Positions 1-8,238 of a stretch of DNA of 64,000 nucleotides are shown here, one piece after another (the stretch's first letter is position 1; every line of letters begins with the position of its first letter). The position numbers were made by a program, and so were the translations under genes. The notes beneath the pieces are model-generated. The model was given only the letters and a program-made list of their open reading frames with translations, was not told the DNA's origin and did not search any database. This stretch comes from JAUUZT01 sp964654015 (GTDB lineage: Bacteria > Chloroflexota > Dehalococcoidia > GIF9 > AB-539-J10), in the NCBI GenBank assembly GCA_964654015.1, contig CAZZHQ010000001.1, positions 1-64,000 on the forward strand. The letters run 5' to 3'.

Positions 1-55
1 TTTACGGAGCAGAACCCACTCTTAACAACCTGTCCAATTTTCGGGGTCCACCTCA
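1..55. mobile_element. Terminus of an IS3-family-like insertion sequence (rest outside window)
   Basis: Read on the minus strand from position 55, the sequence starts TGAGGTGGACCCC and continues GAAAATTGGACA. This is the layout of IS3-family terminal repeats (TG, then a CCCC block, then TTGGACA). A similar TGTCCAAT...GGGGTGCA end lies next to a real IS3 transposase remnant at 12.3 kb. The AbiEii reading frame becomes recognisable directly after position 55, so the element appears to have inserted into that gene. The transposase is not visible. The exact junction and any target duplication cannot be checked because the left flank is missing. Confidence 0.6.
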
Positions 56-697
56 TACCGCAAAGAGAATTTAGCAGTATTTGATGTCACATTAGAAAAT
101 AAACCAAGTTCTTTACAACCTCAGTACAAAGATTTTTGGGGTGGTTATAGAATTGAGTTTAAGGTTGCTATTGCGGAGATATACAATAAATACTCTAATG
201 ATATTCAGTCGTTAAGAAAACGAGCTGTAGTTATTGGGCCAAAAGAGAAAAAAAGGTTTGAAATTGACATCAGCAAATACGAATACATAGCAGACAAGAT
301 AGCTAAAGAAATAGATACATATACAGTGTATGTATACACTACTGAGATGATAATCATTGAAAAACTTCGTGCAATTTGTCAACAGAACCCTAAATATAAG
401 GAGATAGTTACAACACATACTATTACACCAAGATTCCGTGACTTCTTTGATATTAATTTACTTATGGAGAAATATCCTATCGATATAACCAGCACCAGAA
501 TTAAGGAATTAGCAAGAATCATATTTGCAGCGAAGAAAGTACCTCCCTATTTTATCAAAGAAATAGGTAAGCAAAGAGATTTTCATAGAACGGATTACGT
601 CTCTGTGAAAGATACAGTTAAAGCTGGGGTAGTTTTAAAAGATTTTGACTTCTATTTTGATTATGTAACTACAAAATTCGGAGCTATTGAATTTTAA
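56..697 (+). pseudogene. AbiEii/AbiGii-type nucleotidyltransferase toxin, 5' end removed by an IS
   Basis: An open frame runs from the IS junction to TAA at 695-697, so the protein continues well upstream of the first ATG at 326. The visible part contains EFKVAIAE, then VYTTEMIIIEKLRAICQQ and RFRDFFDINLL, which are typical of the C-terminal half of AbiEii-like nucleotidyltransferases of type IV toxin-antitoxin systems. The N-terminal GGT and DLDF-type nucleotide-binding motifs are absent, so the toxin is presumably inactive. An internal start at 326 could still make a 123-aa fragment. Its stop overlaps the stop of the convergent antitoxin-like gene. Family assignment is confident; inactivity is inferred. 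Confidence 0.7.
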
Positions 698-1569
698 AAT
701 CCCTTAGGATAATAGATCCTCCATTCATCAGAATAAAGTGTTTCTCCCATTTGATAATCAAGGTAGAAATCATAATTCTGTTCAAATAGTTTTAAGAGTT
801 CTATTTGCGATTTTCTATAAACTCCGCTTTTTTGCATTAAGAATCCAATGGACTGATGATATGGATAAGTATGCCCTAACTTCCTCAGCATAGAAGTAAT
901 TTTATTGATTGAAACCTTATCCGCAGCATTAGTATATGCCTTGAGTACTTCGCTAAGGCCACCAGAGTATGAGGGCCTTACAACAATATCAATGAGTGTT
1001 CTCTCTATTCCTGTCACTTTCAATATCCCATGCTCTTTTGTGCTTATTTCCTCTACTCCTAGACTATTTGAATGTTTACTATTAAGTAGGCATATTCTGT
1101 AATCTCCAAATAATGCTACATTATTCGAAATCCTTGGAGGTCGCCTAAACGCCCTGTCAATATTAGCCTGTACCATTTTAGCGTTTCGTACTTTTTTAGG
1201 AGGTTGTTCATAATTGATATATGTAGTTTTGGGAACTTGTTCCGTTAAGTCGTGTATATACATAGCTGAATAGTGGGAGAAATACGAGTCTTTCTTCAGA
1301 CTTGCAGCTATTTCAATAACTGATGCTTCTCCCCAGGAAAACCTATTCATTATGTTACTCGGAAATTCAATCTTTCTCCTTGTCATTTTTGTATAGCTTT
1401 CAAGTAGCCGTACAAACTCTTGAACTGTCATATTTATTGGAAAACGCCAAAAATGCCTGTTATCATTAAGGATATTAGTAATATCCGAATTTGTATAAAC
1501 TCTTATCTTGGACTCATTAAAAGTTTTAACTACGTCTCGTTTTGCTATTTGAAATCTAGTTTTCCTCAT
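694..1569 (-). CDS. AbiEi-family antitoxin / transcriptional regulator
   Basis: This 291-aa protein looks like the AbiEi antitoxin family, which pairs with AbiEii nucleotidyltransferases and represses its own operon. The N-terminal ~65 residues resemble a winged helix-turn-helix (TNSDITNILNDNRHFWRFP). A middle region around GIERTLIDIVVRP and a C-terminal region follow, as in AbiEi C-terminal domains. The start is the ATG closest to the promoter side. Normally the antitoxin gene lies directly upstream of the toxin on the same strand; here the two genes converge and share a TTAA at their stops. Four perfect inverted repeats lie upstream and may be its operators. A generic AbiEi-like regulator is the alternative. 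Confidence 0.65.
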   Translation of the reverse strand: MRKTRFQIAKRDVVKTFNESKIRVYTNSDITNILNDNRHFWRFPINMTVQEFVRLLESYTKMTRRKIEFPSNIMNRFSWGEASVIEIAASLKKDSYFSHYSAMYIHDLTEQVPKTTYINYEQPPKKVRNAKMVQANIDRAFRRPPRISNNVALFGDYRICLLNSKHSNSLGVEEISTKEHGILKVTGIERTLIDIVVRPSYSGGLSEVLKAYTNAADKVSINKITSMLRKLGHTYPYHQSIGFLMQKSGVYRKSQIELLKLFEQNYDFYLDYQMGETLYSDEWRIYYPKGF

Positions 1570-1591
1570 TGCTCTCTATAATATTTCTCAG

Positions 1592-1619
1592 CTATAATAG
1601 GTATACATACCTATTATAG
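1592..1619. repeat. Perfect inverted repeat 1 upstream of abiEi-like gene
   Basis: Arms CTATAATAGGTAT and ATACCTATTATAG (13 bp each) are separated by 2 bp. It lies 23 bp from the antitoxin start codon, close enough to act as an operator over the ribosome binding site or promoter, or to form a hairpin in the leader RNA. Confidence 0.85.
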
Positions 1620-1638
1620 CCATGAATATTTATCTTGT

Positions 1639-1666
1639 CAAGTTATGAGTCAAAGCTCATAACTTG
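1639..1666. repeat. Perfect inverted repeat 2 upstream of abiEi-like gene
   Basis: Arms CAAGTTATGAG and CTCATAACTTG (11 bp each) are separated by 6 bp. The sequence differs from the other three repeats in this cluster, but its overall length equals repeats 1 and 4. Confidence 0.85.
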
Positions 1667-1701
1667 TATTTATGATCTCATATATATTCTTACTTTAAAT
1701 T

Positions 1702-1735
1702 GAAGTATTATTAGTATGTATACTAATAATACTTC
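1702..1735. repeat. Perfect inverted repeat 3 upstream of abiEi-like gene
   Basis: Arms GAAGTATTATTAGTAT and ATACTAATAATACTTC (16 bp each) are separated by 2 bp. The centre AGTAT..ATACT resembles the centre of repeat 4. Confidence 0.85.
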
Positions 1736-1765
1736 ATAACACATGCCTCATCTGTACATATTATA

Positions 1766-1793
1766 CCTGTCATAGTATATATACTATGACAGG
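1766..1793. repeat. Perfect palindrome 4 upstream of abiEi-like gene
   Basis: This is a 28-bp uninterrupted palindrome with arm CCTGTCATAGTATA. The starts of repeats 2, 3 and 4 are 63-64 bp apart (about six helical turns), which suggests an ordered regulatory array. Between it and the recombinase gene at 1896 the DNA is AT-rich; a weak 9-bp inverted pair (TTGATAATT at 1842, AATTATCAA at 1907) spans part of it. Confidence 0.85.
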
Positions 1794-1895
1794 ATCTTAC
1801 ACTATTAATAGCTCAAATTAAATAGGTCTTAAAATTCACATTTGATAATTAAAAAGGTATTTGCTTATGCCTTATAACGCTTTTCAATTAGTTTT

Positions 1896-3101
1896 TTAAA
1901 ACTGTAAATTATCAACCGGAGAGTACTTTTGATGAGCGCGTGCGACATCAGATTGTGCCAGGTTCACTTATAACCGAACCGTGTCAAGCTGCGAGTGCCC
2001 AAGTATACGTTGCAAGCTAAACACATCTCCCCCATTACGCAAAAACGTAATTGCCATAGTATGACGAAAGGTGTGGGGTGAAGCTCGTACCCCGGTGATT
2101 CCGGCCTTCACCGCGTACTTTTTCACGATGGCACCAAGTCTCTCTTTAGCCAACGGATAGCCTTCATGAGTTAGAAAGACATTTTCAATTCGCGGCATAG
2201 CAGGCTGTACTCGATGTTTATTGATGTATTTCCACAACGCTGCCTGAAGCCTGGCCCCTATTGGAACCATACGCTCTTTATTCCCCTTCCCCAATACCTT
2301 GAGTGTCCGATTCTTCAGGTTCACATCGCTCAGTGTTAGGTTGCTCAATTCACTCGACCTGACACCGGTATCCAATAATAACAATATCACCACATAGTCA
2401 CGCAGTCCTTGCGGTGCTTTCTGGTCGATAGCATTAAAAAGTGATTGAAGCTGCTCATCAGTAAAGGTTTGAATCACTTTTATTGGTACCTTTGGCAACT
2501 TCAATTTTAAGAAGGGGTTATCATCAATATATTCTTCTCTCTTAAGCCAGGACCAAAACCCCCGCAGTCCTCTCAGATAACCGTTGATAGTATGGCCAGA
2601 CAGTGTTTTCTGCTGTGGCGGAGTATACGGATGATCGGCAAAACGTACCCTGTGTTGAAGCGAAACAGAATACTGCCTGAGCTCCTCAACTCCAATATCA
2701 CGAACGTTCGTCGACATCCCTGAGCGAATGCGAAATTCCTCAAGGTAGCGCACCGATGCAGAGACGATGCTAATCGTATGACTGCTCTTCGCTTCGCTCC
2801 TTGCTGCCAGACCATATCCCTCCAGATTGCGATGAAGCTCTGTTTCTTCTACTTCATCAGGACACATCACCTGGGCAACACCTTCACCACCATAAATAAG
2901 CGGAATGATACCCTCGTTCGGATCCTCTTCAGGCTGAGGGTATGTCATAAAGGGAGGAATGGCCCTTGTTGAGGTAGTCCGCTCATACTTTCGTTTTTCT
3001 GTATATGAGGGCCCTGGTTTTACGTCCTGCTTCGTTAGGCTTTCTGTCGTTGCCTTTTCCTGCGAAGTGAGGTCGATATTCTTACTATCCCGCTGCGCCA
3101 T
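1896..3101 (-). pseudogene. XerC/D-like tyrosine recombinase with a stop codon at the catalytic Tyr position
   Basis: A site-specific tyrosine recombinase with a variable N-terminal extension, a SAM-like core-binding domain (to about LKREEYIDDNPF) and a catalytic domain. Visible catalytic residues are Arg in TGVRSSEL, Lys in GKGNKER, His/Arg in HTFRHT and His in LGHSQ. The frame then reads DTVRL followed by TAA at 1968-1970. Translation past this TAA continues in frame with VNLAQSDVARAHQ and SPVDNLQF to TAA at 1896, matching the neighbouring recombinase, where this position is TRHY. The stop therefore replaces exactly the nucleophilic tyrosine. The ATG at 3101 (AGAGGG upstream) is preferred over GTG at 3122. 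Probably inactive. Confidence 0.8.
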
Positions 3102-3284
3102 ATTAACCCTCTTGGTCCACACTTAGCATAAATATCACATCTCCATAATCACACATCGCATTCATATAGTCAATAGAAAATGCCCTTAGCCCAAATTGCC
3201 TTTACATAAGACTTCCTCCCTTTGGGTGAAACCTTCTTCGGTTCTTTTGTGCAATCTAAACTTTACATCGATATCTCTCTCAGC

Positions 3285-4265
3285 TCATCGACCCCTCTTC
3301 TCCTGCCCATGCCTGGGTGCCGCACGATGGGGTGAGGAAATCCCCAGATTATCGACGGGGCTTGCCGTTATATGTGCCCGCTTGACGTCTACGTCAGCCA
3401 CCTGGCAATAATGACGTGTCATCTCAAGAGAGCTGTGTCCCAGCATGCGCTGCAATGTGAACACATCACCTCCATTACGAAGAAAAGTGACCGCTGAAGT
3501 ATGGCGAAAGGTATGAGGTGAAAGTCTGACTCCCTTGATACCTGCTTTCAGGCCGTAGTGTTTGACTATATGCTCCACGCGGTCTTTTTTAAGCGGTTGC
3601 CCCCGCTCTGTGAGAAAAACCCGGTCGTCTTTAGGCATCAAAGGCTCCGGGCGGTGGAAGCTAAGGTAGCGCCAGAGGTATCCAATGAGCTGTTTCCCCA
3701 AAGGGACGATGCGCTGTTTCTGTCCTTTTCCCATCACCCTGGCAATCCCTTCCTCTAAAAGCAGGTCACTGACACAAAGGCCGGTGAGTTCAGAAAGCCT
3801 GACTCCGGTATCGAGGAACATTAGAATGATGGTGAAGTCACGAAAACCCACGGCTGTTTCGATATTGATCTCTCTGAGCACTGCCCTCACATTGTCCTCA
3901 CTGAATGTCTGTACGATCTTCTTGGGTAGCTTCGGTATTTTCACCCGCTCAAATGGATGCGCATCAATGATTCCTTCCTCGTAGAGCCATGAAAAGAAGA
4001 TGCGCAGGGACTTGACATAATTATAAATTGTGCTGCCAGAAAGGCATTTAGACTGTTGCTTCGTAAAAGGATGGTCTGCAAAACAAGGACGGGTTTTAAG
4101 GTACATTACGTAGGCGCGGAGCTGAAATGGGGTCACTTGACGCACGTCCTGAGAGAGCGCCTGCTTTGTGCAAAACGCAGAAAAATAACGGACCGCATCT
4201 CTGACAATTTTGACGCTGTAACGGCTGTGTCCTTCGGTGGTTGCGTAAAGCTCATATACCTTCAA
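3285..4265 (-). CDS. XerC/D-like tyrosine recombinase (phage-type integrase)
   Basis: An apparently intact tyrosine recombinase of 326 aa. The catalytic set is complete: Arg in TGVRLSEL, Lys in GKGQKQR, HTFRHT, LGHSS and the nucleophile Tyr in TRHYCQ. The N-terminal core-binding domain starts near YELYATTEGHSRYSV. It is clearly a paralogue of the broken gene just downstream on the same strand, sharing FADHP, LSG.TI, PHTFRHT and a C-terminal SPVDNL. The annotated start is TTG at 4265; the frame is open further upstream but shows no ATG or GTG, so the true N terminus is uncertain. It may serve mobile-element integration next to tRNA-Val, or act in tandem with its paralogue. Confidence 0.85.
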   Translation of the reverse strand: MKVYELYATTEGHSRYSVKIVRDAVRYFSAFCTKQALSQDVRQVTPFQLRAYVMYLKTRPCFADHPFTKQQSKCLSGSTIYNYVKSLRIFFSWLYEEGIIDAHPFERVKIPKLPKKIVQTFSEDNVRAVLREINIETAVGFRDFTIILMFLDTGVRLSELTGLCVSDLLLEEGIARVMGKGQKQRIVPLGKQLIGYLWRYLSFHRPEPLMPKDDRVFLTERGQPLKKDRVEHIVKHYGLKAGIKGVRLSPHTFRHTSAVTFLRNGGDVFTLQRMLGHSSLEMTRHYCQVADVDVKRAHITASPVDNLGISSPHRAAPRHGQEKRGR

Positions 4266-4313
4266 TAAAGGGAAAAAATCGGTGGCTGAAAATGACGAAG
4301 CAAGCGCCCCTGT

Positions 4314-4342
4314 TTTACAAAGCTGGGTTTTGGGGCTAGAAT
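4314..4342 (+). promoter_or_regulatory. Sigma-70-type promoter of tRNA-Val
   Basis: TTTACA at 4314-4319 and TAGAAT at 4337-4342 are separated by exactly 17 bp. The tRNA begins 12 bp after the -10 box. Confidence 0.7.
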
Positions 4343-4354
4343 AGCTTTGATTTT

Positions 4355-4427
4355 GGGCGGTTGGCTCAGTGGTTAGAGCGCCTGCTTCACACGCAGGAGG
4401 TCAGTGGTTCAAATCCACTACTGCCCA
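4355..4427 (+). tRNA. tRNA-Val (anticodon CAC)
   Basis: A complete cloverleaf is visible. The acceptor stem is GGGCGGT against ACTGCCC with discriminator A. The D-arm is GGCTCAGTGGTTAGAGC, the anticodon loop TTCACAC reads CAC, and the T-arm is AGTGG-TTCAAAT-CCACT. The 3' CCA is not encoded. The recombinase genes lie on its 5' side, whereas integrated elements usually sit at tRNA 3' ends, so a direct att role is not evident. Confidence 0.97.
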
Positions 4428-4525
4428 GTTAACTTCACCTGATTGTAGAATCGACATTAAGCAGTTATAATCAAAGATAAATACAGCGCCATATTTTGAT
4501 GGTGCTGGGCATAGATAGCAGGATT

Positions 4526-5275
4526 ATGACTGAAGATTTTTTAATAGCTAAAGACCTGCACAAGAGCTTCAATGCGCACAAGGCGGTTAATGGAACTTCT
4601 TTTAGTATTAGCAGGGGTGAAATATTTGGACTTCTTGGGCCAAATGGAGCTGGCAAGACTACCACAATTCGAATACTATCCACAGTATTAAAACCCGATC
4701 ATGGCGATGTTACTATCGGTGGCTATTCTATACATGACAATGCAGGACATGTTCGTAGCCTTATAGGGGTATGCCCCCAGGAACTGGCTCTCTATCAAGA
4801 CCTTTCTGCTCTCGACAATATGGTCTTTTTCGGGCGGATGGTGGGACTAAACGGGAGGGAAGCACGAGCCCAGGCGATGGTCCACCTTGAATTAATGGGA
4901 CTTGCGGAAAGGGCCAGGGACAAAGTAATTAATTATTCCGGAGGCATGAAAAGGCGGGTCAACCTGGCTATTGCCCTCATGGGAGCTCCCGAACTTCTCT
5001 TTCTGGATGAGCCAACTGTGGGTATTGACCCACAGTCGCGAAACAACATTTACGAGACTATTGAGGGATTACGTGACGGAGGGATGACTATCCTTTACAC
5101 CACCCATTACATGGAGGAAGCCAACCGTCTTTGTGACCGCCTGGCCATTATGGACGGGGGCCAGATAATTGCTATGGATACCCCTTATCAGCTTAAGGGA
5201 CAGATTGGCTCACCTGAGCAGGTTACTCTGGAAGATGTCTTTTTGAAACTAACCGGCAGAACTCTCAGAGACTAA
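4526..5275 (+). CDS. ABC-2 type exporter, ATP-binding protein
   Basis: A cytoplasmic ATPase subunit (about 249 aa from this start) that would power an ABC-2 family exporter (drug, lipid or polysaccharide class). It shows Walker A GPNGAGKTT, a Q-loop at GVCPQE, the ABC signature YSGGMKRR, Walker B LLFLDEPT and the H-loop TTH. ATG at 4526 is chosen because the ABC fold begins right after it and AGGA precedes it; TTG 4496 and ATG 4499 are in-frame alternatives without a ribosome binding site. It is the first gene of a tight operon: the first permease starts 2 bp after its stop. The substrate cannot be read from the sequence. Confidence 0.93.
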   Translation: MTEDFLIAKDLHKSFNAHKAVNGTSFSISRGEIFGLLGPNGAGKTTTIRILSTVLKPDHGDVTIGGYSIHDNAGHVRSLIGVCPQELALYQDLSALDNMVFFGRMVGLNGREARAQAMVHLELMGLAERARDKVINYSGGMKRRVNLAIALMGAPELLFLDEPTVGIDPQSRNNIYETIEGLRDGGMTILYTTHYMEEANRLCDRLAIMDGGQIIAMDTPYQLKGQIGSPEQVTLEDVFLKLTGRTLRD

Positions 5276-5277
5276 CT

Positions 5278-6459
5278 ATGATCAGGGTCATAACGGTTGC
5301 AATAAGGGAGGTTCGTGCCTACCTGCAAGACAGGGGGGAACTGTCGTTCAGCCTGCTTTTACCAATAGCCATCTTTACCTTGATGTATGGCGCTTTTGGT
5401 GACGAAAGCATGTTCCATGGAACTGCCTATGTGGTTAATGAAGACCAGGAAGGCGTGCATTCCACGGTATTAATACAGCGTCTGGACGAAATGGATAACC
5501 TGGACGTAAGTTTACTTTCCCGGTCGGAGGCTGATACCAAGCTGGATAGGTCTGATGTACTACTCGTCATTTATATTCCTGAAGATTTTTCCGCTCAGCT
5601 AAGTTCTGGACGGCTGACTCAAATCACCTTCAGACAAAGAGGTAACAGTGGGCAGGAAGGGCAGATAGTAGCCAGCCTGGTTCAGGGGGCAGCTGAAGAG
5701 ATGAGCCAGGAAATTCAGCTGGAAAGGCAAGTTCAGAGAGCTCTGATTGATAATGGCATTGGCAGAGGTTACATACAGGGCACCGTACAAAAGCTGCTGG
5801 ACCGGGAGCGCAAGTCTCCCATCGTAGGAGTTGTCGAAGAAACGATAGGGGTCGGAGTTGACCCGGTGCATGAGTTTCTACCTGGAATTGTTACCATGTT
5901 TGTCCTCTTTGCCATAACCTTAAGCGCACGGGCTATAGTTGAGGAGCAAAAGAAGGGAACATTGGAGCGACTGCTGACTACTCGCCTCGGTGTCAGCGAA
6001 CTTTTCTTAGGCAAATTTCTGGCCAGTGTATCTCGTGGACTGCTGCAGACATTTATACTTCTGTCCCTGGCCTACATAGTGTTTCAAATTTTCACCCCGT
6101 TCTCCTTTATTCAGGCGCTCATTGTCGCACTATTTTTTGCTGCTGCTGGTAGCTCTATCGGGCTTGTTATTGCCTCGGTTGTTCGCAGTGAGGATGCTGC
6201 TACCTGGATTGCCGTATTCTTTACTATGGCTATGGTTATGATAAGCGGCACATTTTTCCCGATACCTGAAGATTCCGCCCTGTACACCATCAGTCAATTA
6301 TCAATAAATACCCACGCTAACACTGCATTCACGGTGATAATAGCGGAGGGAGGCTCTTTAAGCAGCGTCGCACGAGAACTCAGCATACTGGCTATGGTTA
6401 CCGTATTTGGCCTGGGCTTTAGCCGTATTTTCTTCAGAGTTGTGCCGGGGGGAAAGTAG
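5278..6459 (+). CDS. ABC-2 type exporter, permease subunit 1
   Basis: A 393-aa membrane protein of the ABC-2/YhgE-like permease type. One N-terminal transmembrane helix (LLLPIAIFTLMYG) is followed by a long extracytoplasmic region of roughly 160 residues. A cluster of about five helices occupies the C-terminal half, with the conserved ARAIVEEQKKGTLERLL linker that contacts the ATPase. It sits 2 bp after the ATPase gene and 6 bp before a second permease of the same architecture, so the transporter is probably a heterodimer of the two permeases with an ATPase homodimer. The substrate is unknown. Confidence 0.9.
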   Translation: MIRVITVAIREVRAYLQDRGELSFSLLLPIAIFTLMYGAFGDESMFHGTAYVVNEDQEGVHSTVLIQRLDEMDNLDVSLLSRSEADTKLDRSDVLLVIYIPEDFSAQLSSGRLTQITFRQRGNSGQEGQIVASLVQGAAEEMSQEIQLERQVQRALIDNGIGRGYIQGTVQKLLDRERKSPIVGVVEETIGVGVDPVHEFLPGIVTMFVLFAITLSARAIVEEQKKGTLERLLTTRLGVSELFLGKFLASVSRGLLQTFILLSLAYIVFQIFTPFSFIQALIVALFFAAAGSSIGLVIASVVRSEDAATWIAVFFTMAMVMISGTFFPIPEDSALYTISQLSINTHANTAFTVIIAEGGSLSSVARELSILAMVTVFGLGFSRIFFRVVPGGK

Positions 6460-6465
6460 CAGATT

Positions 6466-7713
6466 ATGACGGCACTGAAGCATGTTTGGTTCATTGCACT
6501 GAAAAATTTGAAGATATTTTCCGGGGACCGGCAGGCATTGGTTTTTGCGATACTTTTCCCTTTTATGTTCGTGATTCTGTTCAGTGTTGCCATGAGCAGT
6601 ATAGGCAGTGAGGATGAGAGGCTAGAATTACACATAGTTACTCAAGAAGATAGAGAGGGCCGCAGTCATTTTATTATCGATGATATGGAAACCGAGGACG
6701 AGCTTGACCTTGAGCCTGGTGAGGCAATAATAGTCTGGGATGATGATTATGAGGAGGCTAGAAAGGCCGTAGCCAGCCAAAAAATCGCTGGATTTGTGGC
6801 TTTTCCGGAAGACTTCACCGAAGGACTGACAATAGGTTACGGTACCAATCTTATCGTCGTTGTTGACCCGGGGGCTACCTACGATAGAGCCGCCCTGAAC
6901 TCGATGGCCGAGGCTATTGCTTCCTACATCGGTATGCAGCACATAGTTAGTGAAGCCATCAGTGAACTATTACTGGAGGGGTGGCTTGATGATACTTCAG
7001 ATATGGCCCGTATCGGGCATGAATTGCCGGAATTTCTGTCAGCGCAGGGAAATATACCCATGAGGTCATCGCTGATAGAATTTGAGGTAGAGAAGGTTGG
7101 TGAAGTGAGGGCAGAGGAACCATCAAACTTCGTTATTCCGGGATACCTGGTCATGTTTGTCTTTTTTACTGCTGCCCTCTCCGCGGAAAGCATAGTTCGT
7201 GAGCGGCAGAATAATACCCTGGAGCGACTGCTGACCGGTTCGGTCAGACGTGTGTCAATTCTGGGGGGAATATTTATGGGTACAGCTGCCAAGGGACTGA
7301 TTCAGATAACGATATTCTGGCTGGTTGGTATTCTGGTTTTTAATCTGGACCTTGGCTCTTCCCCTTTCGGGGCCATATTGTTGTCGATACTGATGGTTAT
7401 CATGTCGTCCGCGTTTGGTTTAATGCTGGCTACTCTGACCAGGACAGAGCGTAGCGCTTCGGCAATCGCTGTGCTCACTTCTCTTGTGATGGCTCCACTT
7501 GGCGGCTGCTGGTGGCCCCTATTTATCACACCCAGGTGGATGCAATTCATTGCAAAAATAACCCCTCACGGCTGGGCAAACACAGGTTTTAGCAAATTAC
7601 TGGTTTTTGGTGCTGATTTCAATGCCGCGGTTCCAGAAATGCTGGCGCTTGTTATCTTTGCAACCATATTTGGCAGCATAGCGCTATGGCGTTTCCGTGC
7701 CAATGCAGTGTAA
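6466..7713 (+). CDS. ABC-2 type exporter, permease subunit 2
   Basis: A 415-aa paralogue of the preceding permease with the same plan: N-terminal helix (FAILFPFMFVILFSVA), a large acidic external domain, then about five C-terminal helices. The AESIVRERQNNTLERLL element matches the equivalent segment of subunit 1. It is the last gene of the three-gene operon; no convincing terminator follows. Paired non-identical permeases of this kind are common in exporters for drugs or lipids, but nothing here fixes the substrate. Confidence 0.9.
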   Translation: MTALKHVWFIALKNLKIFSGDRQALVFAILFPFMFVILFSVAMSSIGSEDERLELHIVTQEDREGRSHFIIDDMETEDELDLEPGEAIIVWDDDYEEARKAVASQKIAGFVAFPEDFTEGLTIGYGTNLIVVVDPGATYDRAALNSMAEAIASYIGMQHIVSEAISELLLEGWLDDTSDMARIGHELPEFLSAQGNIPMRSSLIEFEVEKVGEVRAEEPSNFVIPGYLVMFVFFTAALSAESIVRERQNNTLERLLTGSVRRVSILGGIFMGTAAKGLIQITIFWLVGILVFNLDLGSSPFGAILLSILMVIMSSAFGLMLATLTRTERSASAIAVLTSLVMAPLGGCWWPLFITPRWMQFIAKITPHGWANTGFSKLLVFGADFNAAVPEMLALVIFATIFGSIALWRFRANAV

Positions 7714-8238
7714 GAATGATGTTTATAAAGTAACGAAGAGTAGGCAAGAGGGACGCCACAGAAAAGTTCTAAAAGAATGCGTATAATATAGCCATTGCAA
7801 CAGTGATCAGTAGTGTCACGCCTATCCAAACTTTAGCACCACCCATTCCTGAAATATATCCGATCCAAAGTAAGGTTGGAACCAAAAACAACGGTACTAC
7901 GTCCATTGGTTTACGTACTATATTCTTAAAAATATTGCCAACAGTAATGGAAGGATAAGTGCAATTATTAGTATTTTTGTATCTCCCCTCATCTTTATCA
8001 TAGTTATACCGCCCTCTAAATTTAATTATATTTAGTCGTTAGCTTTAATGGATGCAGCCAATTTCTTATTCATGAAATCAAAGTAATCACAGTAGTTTTG
8101 CATCCAGTTTCTTGTATCCTCATTAGGACTAGATACCTCAATTGTGGGAACATGAATTAGATTACTAATTGTCTCTGTGATAATTATTTATACTTCTGGA
8201 TCTAACATGTTTCAATTATGTTACAGGATTAGAAGGTG
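7714..8238. other. Gene-poor stretch with minus-strand remnants
   Basis: No full gene is convincing. On the minus strand two very short hydrophobic frames occur (7769-7906, and 7918-8001 coding 27 residues). A third frame (8032 to about 8170) reads EDTRNWMQNYCDYFDFMNKK before its stop but lacks a start codon and upstream sequence. These look like a decayed small-membrane-protein gene set rather than working genes. Confidence 0.5.
7769..7906 (-). CDS. Possible 45-aa membrane protein
   Basis: The frame begins MDVVPLFLVPTLLWIGY and ends with a second hydrophobic segment, predicting two short transmembrane helices joined by a GGAK turn. The ribosome binding site is poor. An even shorter hydrophobic frame lies just upstream (7918-8001). 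It could be a true small protein or the remnant of a larger membrane protein gene. I do not recognise a family. Confidence 0.3.
   Translation of the reverse strand: MDVVPLFLVPTLLWIGYISGMGGAKVWIGVTLLITVAMAILYAFF

Noticed and set aside
1592..1793. Possible CRISPR array from evenly spaced repeats
   Set aside because: The four repeats differ in sequence; a CRISPR needs near-identical repeats, and no cas gene is present.
2573..2815. Plus- and minus-strand frames inside the recombinase, aldolase, purF and other genes
   Set aside because: They are out-of-frame shadows of clearly conserved coding sequence with no independent support.
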